The notes: generated from the letters alone by a model not told the origin. 64,000 nucleotides of DNA from Cacajao melanocephalus (GCA_963573385.1 CAUYLG010021747.1:1-64000), one strand, 5' to 3'; positions 36,310-52,409 are shown, counted from the stretch's first letter. Program-made: numbers and translations.

Positions 36310-38849
36310 ATGTTTGAGACAAAGAGAAAGACAGGTTATGAATGTGATGAAATCTCATTGAAAAAAATGTAACGTAGAAAATTGAGAAATTACAGTAACC
36401 TTCCTTTTTGAATTTGGACTCTCCCTCCCTTACTCTGATGTCCTTTTTGATTTTCACAGTTTAAATCCCTAAAGAGAGATACAAAACTGTCCAAGATATA
36501 AGTCCTGTGAGTATTTCAATTTAGCTGAAGAATACTTAAACCCTCACAGGTTTAATCAACAGTGGCACACACCCCTAGCCCCCGTCCTTTCTCCTTTGTG
36601 TGGAGTGGAGAAGCACAGCCCTCTAAGGAGACTTTCAGGATAGCTTAGCTGCCCCAGCTCAGTGCAGGAGCCTGAGAGCTCCGAGCCTTTTAGTTGGCCT
36701 TTGTGGTGGTTCTGCGACAGTGTCAGAAACTCCTGATCTCATCTTCTTGAGGCCAAAGACATAGATTTAAGGGGTTAAAAATTGATCTCCAGTACCAACA
36801 AACGCTCTTTAAACAATGTGCAAATTCGACATAATGATCACAGTAATAAATAAGCCACAATGATAATATTTGCTGCTGTACATTTCTCCACATGGCAAAT
36901 TAATTCATTCTGATTCTGAACTGGTAACCAATAGCAATATTAATTTACTAGATGGAGACACAACCTACATTCACATGTGCTCTTCAAGCCACAGACAAAC
37001 TTCTTTTCAAAAGCAGATAAAGCAATGCATAGTAAAAAGATCACTACCAAGCAAGAGATATCTACTGAGTATCTTCATGGTGGTCAGTACAGTGCAAAGT
37101 GCAATGACAGAAGAGAGTATGAATCCCAGGCTGCAGGGAGCTTAAGCACTAAACCTAACCACAAAATAATCAGAGTGTGATATAGGGGGAAAAACATGCA
37201 TTTAACCCAGGGATCAGTGGGTTAATGCCATAGGATTTGAAACAAGAAACAGATAACTGAGCAGGAATCAAAGGCTTCTGGGAAGAGGCTGAAGTTAACT
37301 CCAGCTTGAAAGAATGGCATGGATCAATGAATAGAACACTCCTGGATGGCCAATCAGTCTAAACAAAGGCAAAGAGGAAGGGATTATTATGTCCCTTACA
37401 GAGAATAGTGGAAGTCTGATCTGGCTGCAGTTCACAGAATTTTAGAGAGAAGGGGAACAGAGTTGGACTTGATTATGGAGAACTTTAAAAGTTAGGTAGA
37501 GAAGTTGACATTTGATTTGCTCTATATATCAGGTAAGGATTGTGTTTAGCTGCAAGCCACAGAACTTGGGATTTTAAAGGATTCATTTTCTCACATAAGA
37601 AGACCAGCACCCGTGGATACAGGAACTCCACACTGACAATCTCCCTTTACCTCTTGACCACACTTGGTAAGAAGCATTGTTGCTTCATGGTTCCAATATG
37701 GCTGCTCCTCCTCCAGCCTCATATCCACATTCCAGGCAGTTTTATCTACTATTTATTGTGCAAATAAATAGAATAAAACAAAATCCTCTTAAGATTAGAA
37801 AATTACAGCAATTTGAAAATTCATCATCTAAGTATCAGTTATTGTACAAGACAGTGACGATGCAGAAAGATTTCCAGGAGATCCCAGTGTTGTGGGAGGT
37901 TAGATTGTTGCAATACCCCACGAGGAAGCTCCCTCAAGGGTGTGGACACAGTCTGTGGGAGCTGAGAGGAAGGGGGACTGATTCTGTCTGAGGGCTGGGG
38001 CATGCTTTGCACTTTGATGTTGTGTGGTTCTACAGTGGTACAGATAGGATTGGACTTTTAATTTAACAACTGAGCTACATCAGGGCCCTGGGGAAGGATC
38101 TTACATTGCCAAAATCTAAAGGGCTCGCCGTTGACATGCCAGAGTGCCCTGTCATGTCTTGCTGCAGCACTGGGGAAGAAGCCAGGGAGAAACTCGGAGG
38201 GCTGGAATGGAGAAACTGGATTAGTCATTATTTGCAGTGTGTAATTCTGTAATTACTGTGAATCTTTACAACAGATTCATCTTTATTTCAAGGCTAAATA
38301 CAGTTCATTTTTGTACTTATACATACTGACTTTCTTAATGCAGTTAATTGAAGGTCAGCCTAATTTTCCAAGTCCCCAAATTTGTCCTCAGTTCTGGAGA
38401 ACACACTGGGAGGGAAGGCTGCGGCACTGGATGGGAAACGGGAAGGCTTTTCTCTCATCCTTCACATCCAGAGATAGTCCTTCCTCCTTTTCTTGTTGTT
38501 TTAACTGACATTTTAATGATTAAAAAAAGGAAAAAAGAACATTTTGAAAGAAAATAGTTTCTGATGTTAGTCAAGGAAATGTAGTTCTGCTTTCTGTTCT
38601 CTCATGTTCAGTAAATCAATCAACCAATTAAATATTCTTCTAGCAGCTCCTAAAACGTTTGGTGCCACATCTAGTTGTCAGTTTCTTTCACTGCATGATG
38701 AGTTCCTTGAACCTAGTGTTTGGTTTATGAGACACTGTCCTCCTGGCACCCAGCATAGTGCAGACACAGAAGAGACACTTGAAGCAGTTTGCTGAGTGAA
38801 TACCTGTGGGGCGGTTCCTCACAGTCTGAGTCTTTACAGTAGTTTATAC
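36310..38849. other. Intronic stretch, mostly unrecognised
   Basis: 37505-37735 ('agctgcaagccacagaacttgggattttaaaggattcattttctcac ... atggctgctcctcctccagcc') resembles an old interspersed repeat I cannot name. No gene is supported; open frames up to 104 codons have no domain. Confidence 0.35.
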
Positions 38850-38871
38850 TTTTTTTTTTTTTTTTTTTTTT
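38850..38871. repeat. Homopolymer T22
   Basis: Uninterrupted run of 22 T. It may be the reversed tail of a lost retroposon, but no element follows it. Confidence 0.9.
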
Positions 38872-38958
38872 GATGATATAAGCCTTGGTCACAAAGCTGT
38901 ATACCCAAAGTATAAGCCAGGGTGAAATCTGACAGAGCATCAAAAGACCTTAGGCAGA

Positions 38959-39047
38959 TACTGAGGCTGGAAGATCACTTGAGGCTAAGAGTTCAAGACC
39001 AGCCTGGGCAACAAAGTGAGACCCTATCTCTTAAAAAAACTTTTTTT
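38959..39047 (+). mobile_element. 5'-truncated Alu monomer fragment
   Basis: About 70 bases of Alu ('aggctggaagatcacttgaggctaagagttcaagaccagcctgggcaac') end in a short A run. They are bracketed by a 17-base direct repeat with one A/G difference, at 38942-38958 and 39048-39064. The duplication shows that this short piece was inserted by retroposition in truncated form. Confidence 0.85.
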
Positions 39048-39069
39048 AAAAGACCTTGGGCAGAAAAAT

Positions 39070-40766
39070 CAAGGAGTCCATTGAAATGCCTCAAGGGAAT
39101 ATTTCAGAGCCCAAAAGGAAGGGAATCCCAAGTCTAATTTTGTCTGAGTGTTTGCTGTTTGGAAGCCAATATGAATTTTTGCATTTTTAATGCAAGTGTT
39201 TGAATAGCTAAGTCATCTACGGTGTGTAAAAGTATCAGTTCCAAAAGTATACCATTAAAAGTTTCCTTTCCAGCTACCTACAAACCATGATGGGAATGGC
39301 CCTCTACATTCCTCTTCCCCAGAGACAGCAGATAACACCAGATTCTTCTATTTCCTTCTAGAGGTAGGCTATCTGTATATGTACATAAGGAGATAAGTGC
39401 ATATATTTTATACGTATGCCTATTTTATAAGAATGATTTTAGTGAGCATGATCAATAGAAAAAAATCAATATGAAGCAGATGAATGAGAAGAGTTGGAAT
39501 TATAAAAATGTAAAGTGAGGAGAAAAGGGATCCAGATGCAGAGTGATCATTCATCAGAAGGCAGAAATATAGGAAGAAATCCATCTACATAAATAAAAAG
39601 AAACAGCGGAGTGCTAGACGCATCTGCCCATGAGGATGGGCATTTCCACAAAGCAAATGAGTATTTGCATGGAGAGTCATGGGGAATCTGCAGCTATTGA
39701 GTCAGTGAGAGAAATCATTATGGCCTGCCCTCCTGGGACACACTGTGTTTGTGGGAATATGGACACGTTTTACTCTGTGGTGGCATACTCACTCAGAGGC
39801 TCATTGGCATTTGCCCACTGTTACCTTGGGCATTTTCAGAGCCCTCCCACATTAATTTATGTTATTTCAGTGAAAGAGGACATTCTATCTTTCATATCAA
39901 AGGAACGTGGCATTCATTGGCCAAGGAGCCTGAGCCAGGATGAAGCAGGGGCCATCCCTTCCAAGGAGCGCTACCCCAGTCCCTGCTATGCCGGGGCTAA
40001 AGCACCTTCCTCACGGGAGATGTTCTTAGCACTTAATTTATGTGAGGTTGGCTCAGGATAAACTGGGACAGGACAAGTGAACCAGTTAGTCCTGCCTTCA
40101 GGAAATGGCAAAATTTTGCTTAGGATCAGGGAGCAAGAGAAAGCTAGAACATGGTTATTTATCAAGTAAATTTTCAAATAATGCTTGGATTTGAACCATA
40201 TATGAGGCACCAGGCAAGTTTCTGACTTTCCAACCAGATTATGTTAGAAATATAGGACATCCATATAAATATAGCACACAGAAAGGTGACTGGCAGCACA
40301 GGACCCTGCCAATGAGTGGAACATCCAACAATTGTGATAGGCTTCAGAGAAGTGAGGGGTTTGGTTCTGACTCTTATGGAAAGGAAGGTTTCACCTTGAA
40401 GTCTCCATAAAGACTCCACTAGGGAAGCATCTCTCCTCCTCCTGCCCTGCAGAGTCTTGCAGCAATATGGCTGATACAGCCAATGAAATGTCAAAGAAAG
40501 AAGGCAGCCGGTTGCTCAGGTGAGCAGCATCTGGTAGGGCCATGGCAACTTAGGATTTGGCCTGTGAGTGTAGAGATCATTGTAATAAGCAACTTCCATG
40601 ATGCTGGAGAACTCAGTTCATCAAGCTTAGGGGAAATGATGCCCAAGAGTGACCTACGGACCTAAGTATCAATACCAATCACTCTTTTGAATTACAAGAG
40701 GTAGGAGTATATTTTCTAATGGCCAGAATAATCTTGTCCACTGATAGCAGACTACTTTATTCTTCT
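39070..40766. other. Intronic stretch without recognised features
   Basis: The 143-codon frame at 39630-40061 and the 106-codon minus-strand frame at 40174-40494 lack known domains and splice support. No repeat recognised. Confidence 0.38.
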
Positions 40767-41067
40767 TATTATTTATTTATTTATTTATTTTTTAAGTCAA
40801 GGTCTTGCTCTGTTGCCCAGGTTAGAGTGCAGTGGCATGAAAATGACTCACTGCAGCATTGAAATCCTGGACTCAAGCAATCTCCCACCTCAGCCTCCTG
40901 AGTAGCTGGGAATACAGGCCCATACCACCGTATCTGGCTGAGTTTGTTGTTGTTGTTTTTGTTGTTGTTTGCAGAGACAGTGATCTCAAACTCCTGGCCT
41001 CAAGCAATCCTCTGGCCTCAGCCTCCTTAGTTGCTGGGTTTACAGCTGTGAGAGACAGTGCCAGGCT
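40767..41067 (-). mobile_element. Alu (old, J-like), antisense
   Basis: A diverged full dimer. Its tail has become (TTTA)n at 40771-40793, and the mid-element A-rich linker has expanded to an interrupted (TTG)n at 40944-40970. The high divergence fits the AluJ group. Confidence 0.92.
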
Positions 41068-41074
41068 CCTGACG

Positions 41075-44000
41075 ATTTTGCATTTCAAAGAATGTTAGAG
41101 CAATTATAGAAGATTATTTACTGAATGTGCAATCAGAGCAAAAGATTACCTTGAAGGATAATTTAGTGCATCATCCCTGCCCCCACAATATTCTTGCTGA
41201 ATAGACTATACATATACAAAAATGCTGGTATCTGCCATATTTAAAGTCCCCCCTTTGGAAAGAGCAGGAATTAAGATTATTAAATTCTCATTAATTAATT
41301 AATTATTAAATTCTCCTGTTCTCCTCTGTAAACCTTATGCATATTATTGGACACATTCTATAAAGATGAACTGATTACTGGGTGACATCTGGTCACCTTG
41401 ACTGTTGCTGGATGTTTTCTAAATAGCTTCATATACACTTTTAACAATAGTGTGCAGAATAGCATTTTTTTGTATATTTCTTTTATATTTTTAAACTTAT
41501 TTTTAATTTAAATTCAGTAAAATTAATTCCTTTATTTCTTTAAGTTTTGACAAATGTAGAGTTGTGTAATTACCACCACAAGCAAAATACAAAATATTTC
41601 TATCAACCTCTCCGCAGCTAATATTTCCTTGAATTATACTTTTAAAATAGGTTCCTTCCACAGATGGCTAACCTCATCAACGATACGTTGATTCTCAGCA
41701 TTTTTGCTTGCAGATAGTCATATTTTCTGGTATTATCTACCAATTCTGGAGCCCAGCAGACTGACTATACTGTCATTTCCAGAGCTGGACAAAATGAAGC
41801 TTTCTAACATGCATATGCATTTTCTGTGTAGCTAGGAGTAAGTTTATCAAATTTATTTGATCTATGAACATAAACAAACAACATATATTCAAAGACATTC
41901 CCTCCAAAGAAAGTTGGAGAAAAATTCTAACATTCTAGTTAGAGCACCATCTATAAGTTGATACACTAACTCTGAAGGTTGGAGAAGAGAATTGCTAAGT
42001 CATATCTCCAATTCATTTCCTTCCTTTAAATGGGTCACGAGGACAGAGATAACCCCAACACGCTAGCAGCTGTTCCAAGTTCACTCCTGCTTTCCAGAAA
42101 TGGGCCTAGGTATTCAGCACTTAAAAAAAAAAAAACTTTCTCTTTCCTAAATGACACCCACATCTATTTTAACCTATGCAAGTTAGTAGCTGAATCTGTT
42201 GTTGATAATTTTTTTACTAAGAGCTTCTTAAACCTGTATGTTTAAGATATATGAATAGTAAATATGCGTGTTCATTATGGACAATTTAAAAAATACACAA
42301 CTATACTTGACTTTATGTTACGTCTTGGTGGTATTTAGGAACTTTCAAAAAATTAATTTTGTGAGTTCAATTGGCTATTTCATGTGTGAATGAGTCTCAT
42401 CACCAATTAATATTCTCTGGCCACCTAGAGGACTCTGCTCACACCATGGGCTGACAGATTATTTTTATAACCAAATTGGAAGAATTAGGGTCTATAAATT
42501 AAATGGGGGCCAGAAGGGCATCTGGAAGTGTCCTGAGGCCTGGCCCAGCATCTGGTTACCCCTTTTTGATTCTACCACGGACCCAGAGAGTGACAAGGGA
42601 GAATATTCACTTCTTTGACCACATATTGCTCCATTTGCTAGCTATGTTTCCAACCCCTTCTATTCCTGCTAATCACAGGAATGCCAGACTGAATCATTAC
42701 TTACCAAATATCTACTAATGAAGAACACAGCAGTACAAGTTCTTATATATTAAGACAATTGTGTTGAAACATTAGAACATTTCATTTTAAGACTTAAAAA
42801 TCCCTCTTCAGAGGAGCCTCCCTAGGAGGTCTTTTGTATGAACAGAGAGGATAACCGCCAGTCCATGTCTCTCCTCTTCTGCCTTCCTGTGGTCCTCCCC
42901 AACCCCCGACCCTTTGCTTCTCTTCACACTGCTCTTTATTCTCGCCCTTTTCCTTGCCTCTCACCTTTTCCCTGCTTCCACCTGTGCTGAGAACAGAGTT
43001 CTGAGCTACATCACAAAAGCAAACTGCCACGCTCATATTACAAGGGAAGTCAGGGCCTCCAAGAGTAAAATGTAACATTTTCCAATTAAAATGGGAAAGC
43101 TTCGAGGAATAAAGAGTTCATTTTCTCTCTTTCATGGAAGAGTGAATATTCTTTCATGAATTTCAAGACCAGAGGAAGTCAGTGTAGTGGAGGAGAGAGA
43201 AATAAGATTTGCCCGTGGCATGCTGGCTCACTGTGACTCTTCTAAGAACATTTACTGGAATGACCTTCGATTTGAATGAGAACAACAAAATATCAGTAAT
43301 TTTATCTGGGGAATATTTATATTTTGGTGCATTAGGTGAATTCCCAATTAAAGAGCATTATTAGCAGCATGTTTCCCCTCAAACTAAATGTGGTTTCATC
43401 TTGGTTAGGCCTTGCATTTCTCTCATTGGTCCTTATGGGTCAAAGAGGAGGTCTTGGTTTTGGTTTTAAAATTCATTCATTCTCTTTCTTCATAATCAAC
43501 TCTTATAGATAATACTAGTTAAGAAAGCTATCTGAGTCTCAGATTCTTTTAATACAGATCAACCCAATATTTTCCTTTTCAAACTATTTGTTTCTTGATT
43601 TATAGCCTATTGGGTTTGGATGATGCATTGTAGAAAGCCAGGGACCTTAGAATAATGTCTGACCATAACAATGAAAATGAATGATTATTCTAAAGTCTTC
43701 TCCTCCTTACTAGTACAAACAGCAGGCTGCTACTAATTTCCCAAACATTATTTTTAGGTGGAAGAGTGCAGAGTGACCATCCACTCCGGGTTTACATCTC
43801 CCTTTCTCAATCCAGGGGTCTTTCTTTCTACCCCTTACTGCCCTTTGAACTTTTCAGGAATCTGTTTTCTGGCTGGGTTTCAGAAGCCGGTGGCACTTTG
43901 ATAATGGCTCCCCAGCATTAGTGTAGTCAGGATTTAGGGCTTATGCTGAATCTGAGAGTTAGTTCACAGAACAGTGCCCTTGGATGAGGAGGGTAAGCAA

Positions 44001-44743
44001 CAGCTCACACAAAGCGTGTATTTCAAGTTCTTTTCATAATAACTGCCTAAGAACTTATAAGTGTGCTGATGATTTCATTAGGGACATACCAAAAGTCATC
44101 CGCAGTCTAAATAATGCAAGACAAAAATTAAACCTTTTAAAGCTTCATGGGGAGACTTTAAAGAACCAACCATTTCTTCTCTCACTCAAAGTAGTTGATG
44201 GGGCATCTATTTTGAGCCAGGCACCATCCCAGGTACTGAAGATGCAGCAGTGAATGAAACAGACCCAGTCTCTGTCTTCACAGTTAAGCAGGAACTGTAA
44301 GAGCTGGTTTGCTAATGTTGATCCAGCACTATTTTAGTGTCTGAGACTTTGGGTTTGACAGACAGGTCCTCCTGTCCCTCGGAAGGTGACCTCTGATATT
44401 AGATTGAGGCAATCTTTCAGTTTCTCACACACTGGCTGAAATAGCTCATGAGACCAGCGTTTGCTTCAACTCCCATTCATCAGAGAAGTCTGTTATTAAT
44501 ATATGCTTGTAGATATCACCATAATAGCAAATAAACCCATAAAGAAAGGATGGGGAGGTATTCTTTAACTACATGGTTTATTGACACATGGAATGAATAA
44601 ACTCATCCTAGCCTTACCCATGGCCTTTTTGCATGTGGTTCATCTTCACTGCTGTGACAAGACCAACTCAGGATAAATGGGTAAAGTCTTGGTTAACTTG
44701 CAGAACACAGGCCCAGATGCCATTGGTGGTGATCAAGAGCTTC
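41075..44743. other. Intronic stretch without firm features
   Basis: AT-rich. 41460-41640 ('agttgtgtaattaccaccacaagcaaaatac') may be an old LINE fragment. An A run lies at 42122-42135. Open frames up to 94 codons have no domain. 44190-44280 resembles the beginning of the old repeat at 24955. Confidence 0.35.
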
Positions 44744-44816
44744 AAAACAGACACGATGACAGCTTAACACGACAAAACAGACACGATAACAGCTTAGAAA
44801 ACAGACACGATGTCAG
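44744..44816 (+). repeat. Three-copy minisatellite (30, 24 and about 19 bases)
   Basis: Three tandem copies start with AAAACAGACACGAT at 44744, 44774 and 44798. The first two continue with a GACAGCTTA-like segment and differ by a 6-base gap. Each keeps its CpG. An open frame from 44677 to 45000 runs through it and shows the repeated peptide NRHD(D/N)SL, but it has no known domain. Confidence 0.8.
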
Positions 44817-44879
44817 ACAGCATCAAATCACTGATCACAACCCAGCCCCCCCACTCCTGTCCACTCTTTCTCACTCCTT

Positions 44880-45085
44880 AAGTGCAGCACACTGTCTAGT
44901 GTTTAACATACTTTCTCATACACGCTCTAAATTTCCAACAACCCTATGGGGATATCCTAACTCCCATTTCGTGGATGAGAAAATCAAACCTCAGAAATAA
45001 CTTAGTCTCCCACAGCTGCTAGCACAAAGCCAACAGTCAAACCTAGACTTTCAAGCTCCAAACCAACGCTCTTTCCATTATCCCA
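44880..45085 (-). mobile_element. MIR SINE, antisense
   Basis: 'caacaaccctatggggatatcc', 'cccatttcgtggatgagaaaatcaaacctcagaaataactta' and 'caaacctagactttcaagctcc' are the reverse-complement MIR in order. Confidence 0.62.
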
Positions 45086-45089
45086 TACC

Positions 45090-48734
<3,645 letters not shown>

Positions 48735-48840
48735 TCAGCGAGCACCTGTGTGACTTGAGAATGTCATTTGATTTATCTGGACCTTGGTACCCTCATCTTA
48801 AATGGGGGCAATGACCAGATGAGTTCTCAGGTTTCTTCCC
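48735..48840 (+). mobile_element. Probable MIR fragment
   Basis: 'cctgtgtgacttgagaatgtcatttgatttatctggaccttggtaccctcatcttaaatggggg' resembles the MIR core. The splice acceptor of exon 2 lies about 290 bases further on. Confidence 0.45.
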
Positions 48841-49145
48841 AAACTAGTCCACTCCCCCTCCTACCATCACCCATTTTGGTTTTGTGGCGGAATTTACACT
48901 GGAGCCTAATTTGATTCAGCCCTAGGGTCACCCCAACAGGCCAGTGCTATCCATATTGATAACTGGAGATCGAAAGGTGATATTCTGAACAGCCCTAGGA
49001 TAAATGAGGGTCCATATTAAGCAAGTATTACTCTTCATAAATTAGTACTGATAAATAGCCAAAACCCTTAAGGGAAAAGAGGATTTAAAACAAAACAAAA
49101 CCAAAACACAAATGTTTCTTTCTCTTTAAAGGAAAATTGCCAAGG

Positions 49146-50477
49146 ATGCAGAAGGAAATGAAGATGATCAAAGATGAGGATGTGCATTTCAATTTGGCTG
49201 TGAAGAAGACCCCCTCCTTTCCCCACTGCCTGCAGCCAGTGGCTTCTCGGGGAAAGGCTCCCCAAAGACACCCCTTCCCAGAAGCTCTCCGAGGACCCTT
49301 TTCCCAGTTTCGGTATGAACCTCCTCCAGGAGACCTAGATGGGTTCCCCGGGGTCTTCGAAGGAGGGGGGTCTAGGAAACGGAAGAGCATGCCCACAAAG
49401 ATGCCCTATAACCACCCTGCAGAAGAAGCCACCCTCGCCCTCCACTCCGAGGAGAACAAAAACCACGGCCTTCCCAACCTCCCTTTGCTGTTCCCGCAGC
49501 CCCCGCGCCCCAAGTATGACTCTCAGATGATCGACCTGTGCAACGCGGGCTTCCAATTCTACCGCAGCCTGGAACACCTGGGGGCCAAGCCCGTCAAGCA
49601 AGAGCCCATTAAGCCCAGTGCCATGTGGCCCCAGCCGACGCCCGCTCCATTCCTGCCCGCGCCCTACCCCTACTACCCCAAACTCCACCCGGGCCTCATG
49701 TTCCCCTTCTTCATGCCCTCGTCCTCGCCCTTCCCCTTCAGCCGGCACACCTTCCTGCCCAAGCAGCCCCCAGAACCTCTGCTGCCCCGGAAAGCTGAGC
49801 CCCAGGAGAGCGAGGAGACCAAGCAGAAAGTGGAGAGGGTGGATGTGAACGTGCAGATCGACGACAGCTACTACGTGGACGTGGGCGGCGCGCAGAAGCG
49901 CTGGCAATGCCCGACCTGCGAGAAGTCCTACACCTCCAAGTACAACCTGGTCACCCACATCCTGGGCCACAGCGGGATCAAGCCGCACGCGTGCACGCAC
50001 TGTGGGAAGCTCTTCAAGCAGCTTAGCCACCTGCACACCCACATGCTGACCCACCAGGGCACGCGGCCCCACAAGTGCCAGGTGTGCCACAAGGCCTTCA
50101 CCCAGACCAGCCACCTGAAGCGCCACATGATGCAGCACAGCGAGGTGAAGCCGCACAACTGCCGCGTGTGCGGCCGCGGCTTCGCCTACCCCAGCGAGCT
50201 CAAGGCCCACGAGGCCAAGCACGCCAGCGGGCGCGAGAACATCTGTGTGGAGTGTGGCCTCGACTTCCCCACCCTGGCCCAGCTGAAGAGACACCTCACC
50301 ACGCACAGGGGCCCCATCCAGTACAACTGCTCTGAGTGCGACAAGACCTTCCAGTACCCCAGCCAGCTGCAGAACCACATGATGAAGCACAAGGACATCC
50401 GGCCCTACATCTGCTCCGAGTGCGGCATGGAGTTCGTGCAGCCGCACCACCTCAAGCAGCACTCCCTCACACACAAG
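49146..50477 (+). CDS. ZNF366: ZNF366 coding exon 2: N-terminal region and zinc fingers 1-7
   Basis: Encodes residues 1-444 of a C2H2 zinc-finger co-regulator of the nucleus. The start is the ATG at 49146 (A at -3), 14 bases after the acceptor AG at 49130-49131. Residues 1-250 hold no KRAB, SCAN or BTB domain. They contain a basic SRKRK patch (76-80, possible nuclear localisation), a sumoylation-type VKQE (K151) and a proline/aromatic-rich stretch (about 160-200). Seven C2H2 fingers follow at 253-275, 281-303, 309-331, 337-359, 365-387, 393-415 and 421-443, all with intact Cys and His ligands. The exon ends in phase 0 at AAG|GTACCG. The family member is known to repress oestrogen-receptor activity, partly through CtBP, and to mark dendritic cells; those roles are literature knowledge, not visible here. 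The exon is far richer in GC and CpG than its introns. Identity is judged from recalled protein sequence. Confidence 0.96.
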
Positions 50478-50887
50478 GTACCGCGGGCCCCAGGCGGGGC
50501 GTCGGGGGCCTGGGGAAGAGGAGCAAGGGCCCTGAGCAGACCCCTGGGGAGCCGGCGGGTGCCTGTCCTGCTCCGCATCTGACCCTGAGAAGCTGGGCAA
50601 CCCCAGACATGTGGTCCCTTGGCCAAGCCCTGAGGTCCTTCCTCACGTTTAAATAGGAGAGAACGATTCTCAACCAAGCCCTTTCCCCCCACCAGCCTTC
50701 TAGACTCTAAGGTAGGCCTAGAAATAAGTAATGCAGACAGTTGCAGAGAAGGATGAGGAAGGATGCTCCTTATCCTACAAGAATCTTGCAGATTCTGTTT
50801 CTAGAAACTTCATCCAGGGCACTAGCATGAGTGTGTCATCAGACCCTAGATCAGCTCTGTGCCTGGGATGTGCCAGGGATCACCTTC

Positions 50888-50935
50888 TTCTAGAGAATTC
50901 TCTTGGTCTTCTAGAGAATTCTAGAGAATTCTCTT
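50888..50935. repeat. Clustered TTCTAGAGAATTC palindromes
   Basis: TTCTAGAGAATTCTC occurs at 50888-50902 and, overlapping in tandem, at 50909-50933. Each unit contains the self-complementary TCTAGA and GAATTC. The spacing does not fit the heat-shock element, which needs two bases between inverted GAA units. Confidence 0.75.
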
Positions 50936-51794
50936 TTACACTGTTGAAGCAGTGGAAAACAATCATTTTGGTTGTTTTCTCCCTCAACTGCGAGACCTAC
51001 TTCATATATAAGCTCTCCAAGGGAAGCAGAGCTTGGCAAGGCCAGCAGGGCCTATGCCTCCCGGTGTTGGTCCTGTGCCTAGTTGGGTGAAGTGCCCTGT
51101 GCTTTATATTGCAGGAGACATGAGCAAGTGTCCTTCTCTGTTCGGTTTTGTTTGATCTTCCCTGTGCTCAGGTCCTCAAGGGGAAATACAGGCCCAAGAG
51201 TCTAAGCTCAGTCCAGTTGCAACCATAGCCCTGGAGGCACTCAGGCTGAACTAAAACAAGCCCCTAGTGCTGTCCCTGAAATCTTACCCCAGCTAAGCTA
51301 TTGGAACCTGCTTTGAGCCTCTGAGAGGAACTTTTGCCCCCACTGACTCCTGCTCTCACACCCTTAAACTCAAGTGATTTTCTTGGCAGGAAAGACTCCT
51401 AGCAAGCCAGAGTTTCTAAAGCATTCTTTAATTCTGAAAGGTCAGCAGAGGACTTTGCCCAGCCAAGAGAATGTTTCTGCTGTGCTGTAATAGGTTTCAC
51501 TTGTTAGGTTGGGACAAAACACAGCATTTTCTGGCTCTGCAGCAGAGATGAAATGTGTGGCTGCCTTGTGGGCTCTGCACAAACAGCTCCTGGCCTACAA
51601 AAGGCACCTGCAGATGCCATCCAGAGGGGAGTGCCTGCCAAGTGCAGGAACCATCAACAAAGGACCCAGACTGAGACTCAGCCGCAGAGGGGACCATTCG
51701 CTAACTTCAGGGCCTCCTGTATTTGTGGAAAAGGAATCAAAAGTGTGTTTTAGAGCATATAAAGATCCTGTAAGATGGTAGAAAATGAAGTCAA

Positions 51795-52188
<394 letters not shown>

Positions 52189-52209
52189 TTAGAGGTATCA
52201 GCAAACAGT

Positions 52210-52400
52210 GGGAGGTAGTATTCGTTGAACACTTGCTATATGACAGGTGTTTCACTTTTCATTTGATCTTCATTTACTTGTCAACAACTATAAGAGTTAC
52301 TCCCGATATGCAGATGAAGATACTGAGGCATGGGAGGTCACTCAGGAATCTCTGACACCAGCACTTGTGTCTTGGCCACTCTACAGTGAACACTTCCTCT
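52210..52400 (-). mobile_element. MIR SINE, antisense
   Basis: 'attcgttgaacacttgctatatgacaggtg', 'actcccgatatgcagatgaagatactgaggcatggg' and 'acaccagcacttgtgtcttggcc' match the reverse-complement MIR. Confidence 0.6.
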
Positions 52401-52409
52401 TATCCACTG

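Noticed and set aside
39630..40061. A 143-codon open frame
   Set aside because: No domain, no splice signals and an overlapping minus-strand frame. Length is within chance for this much sequence.
44677..45000. A 107-codon frame containing the repeated NRHD(D/N)SL peptide as a small protein
   Set aside because: The repeat arises from a minisatellite, and the rest of the frame is an antisense MIR. Kept only as a finding about the repeat.
49137..49145. Start of the exon 2 protein nine bases earlier at TTG
   Set aside because: A non-ATG start is not needed. The ATG at 49146 has A at -3 and gives the N-terminus I recognise for this protein.
49335..50600. A 421-codon open frame on the minus strand across exon 2
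   Set aside because: It is antisense to well-supported zinc-finger codons in GC-rich DNA, where few reverse-strand stops occur. Its composition (runs of V, L, G, A and H) is the mirror of finger codons, with no domain or splice sites.
50888..50935. Heat-shock element
   Set aside because: GAA and TTC units are separated by zero or four bases, not the two required.
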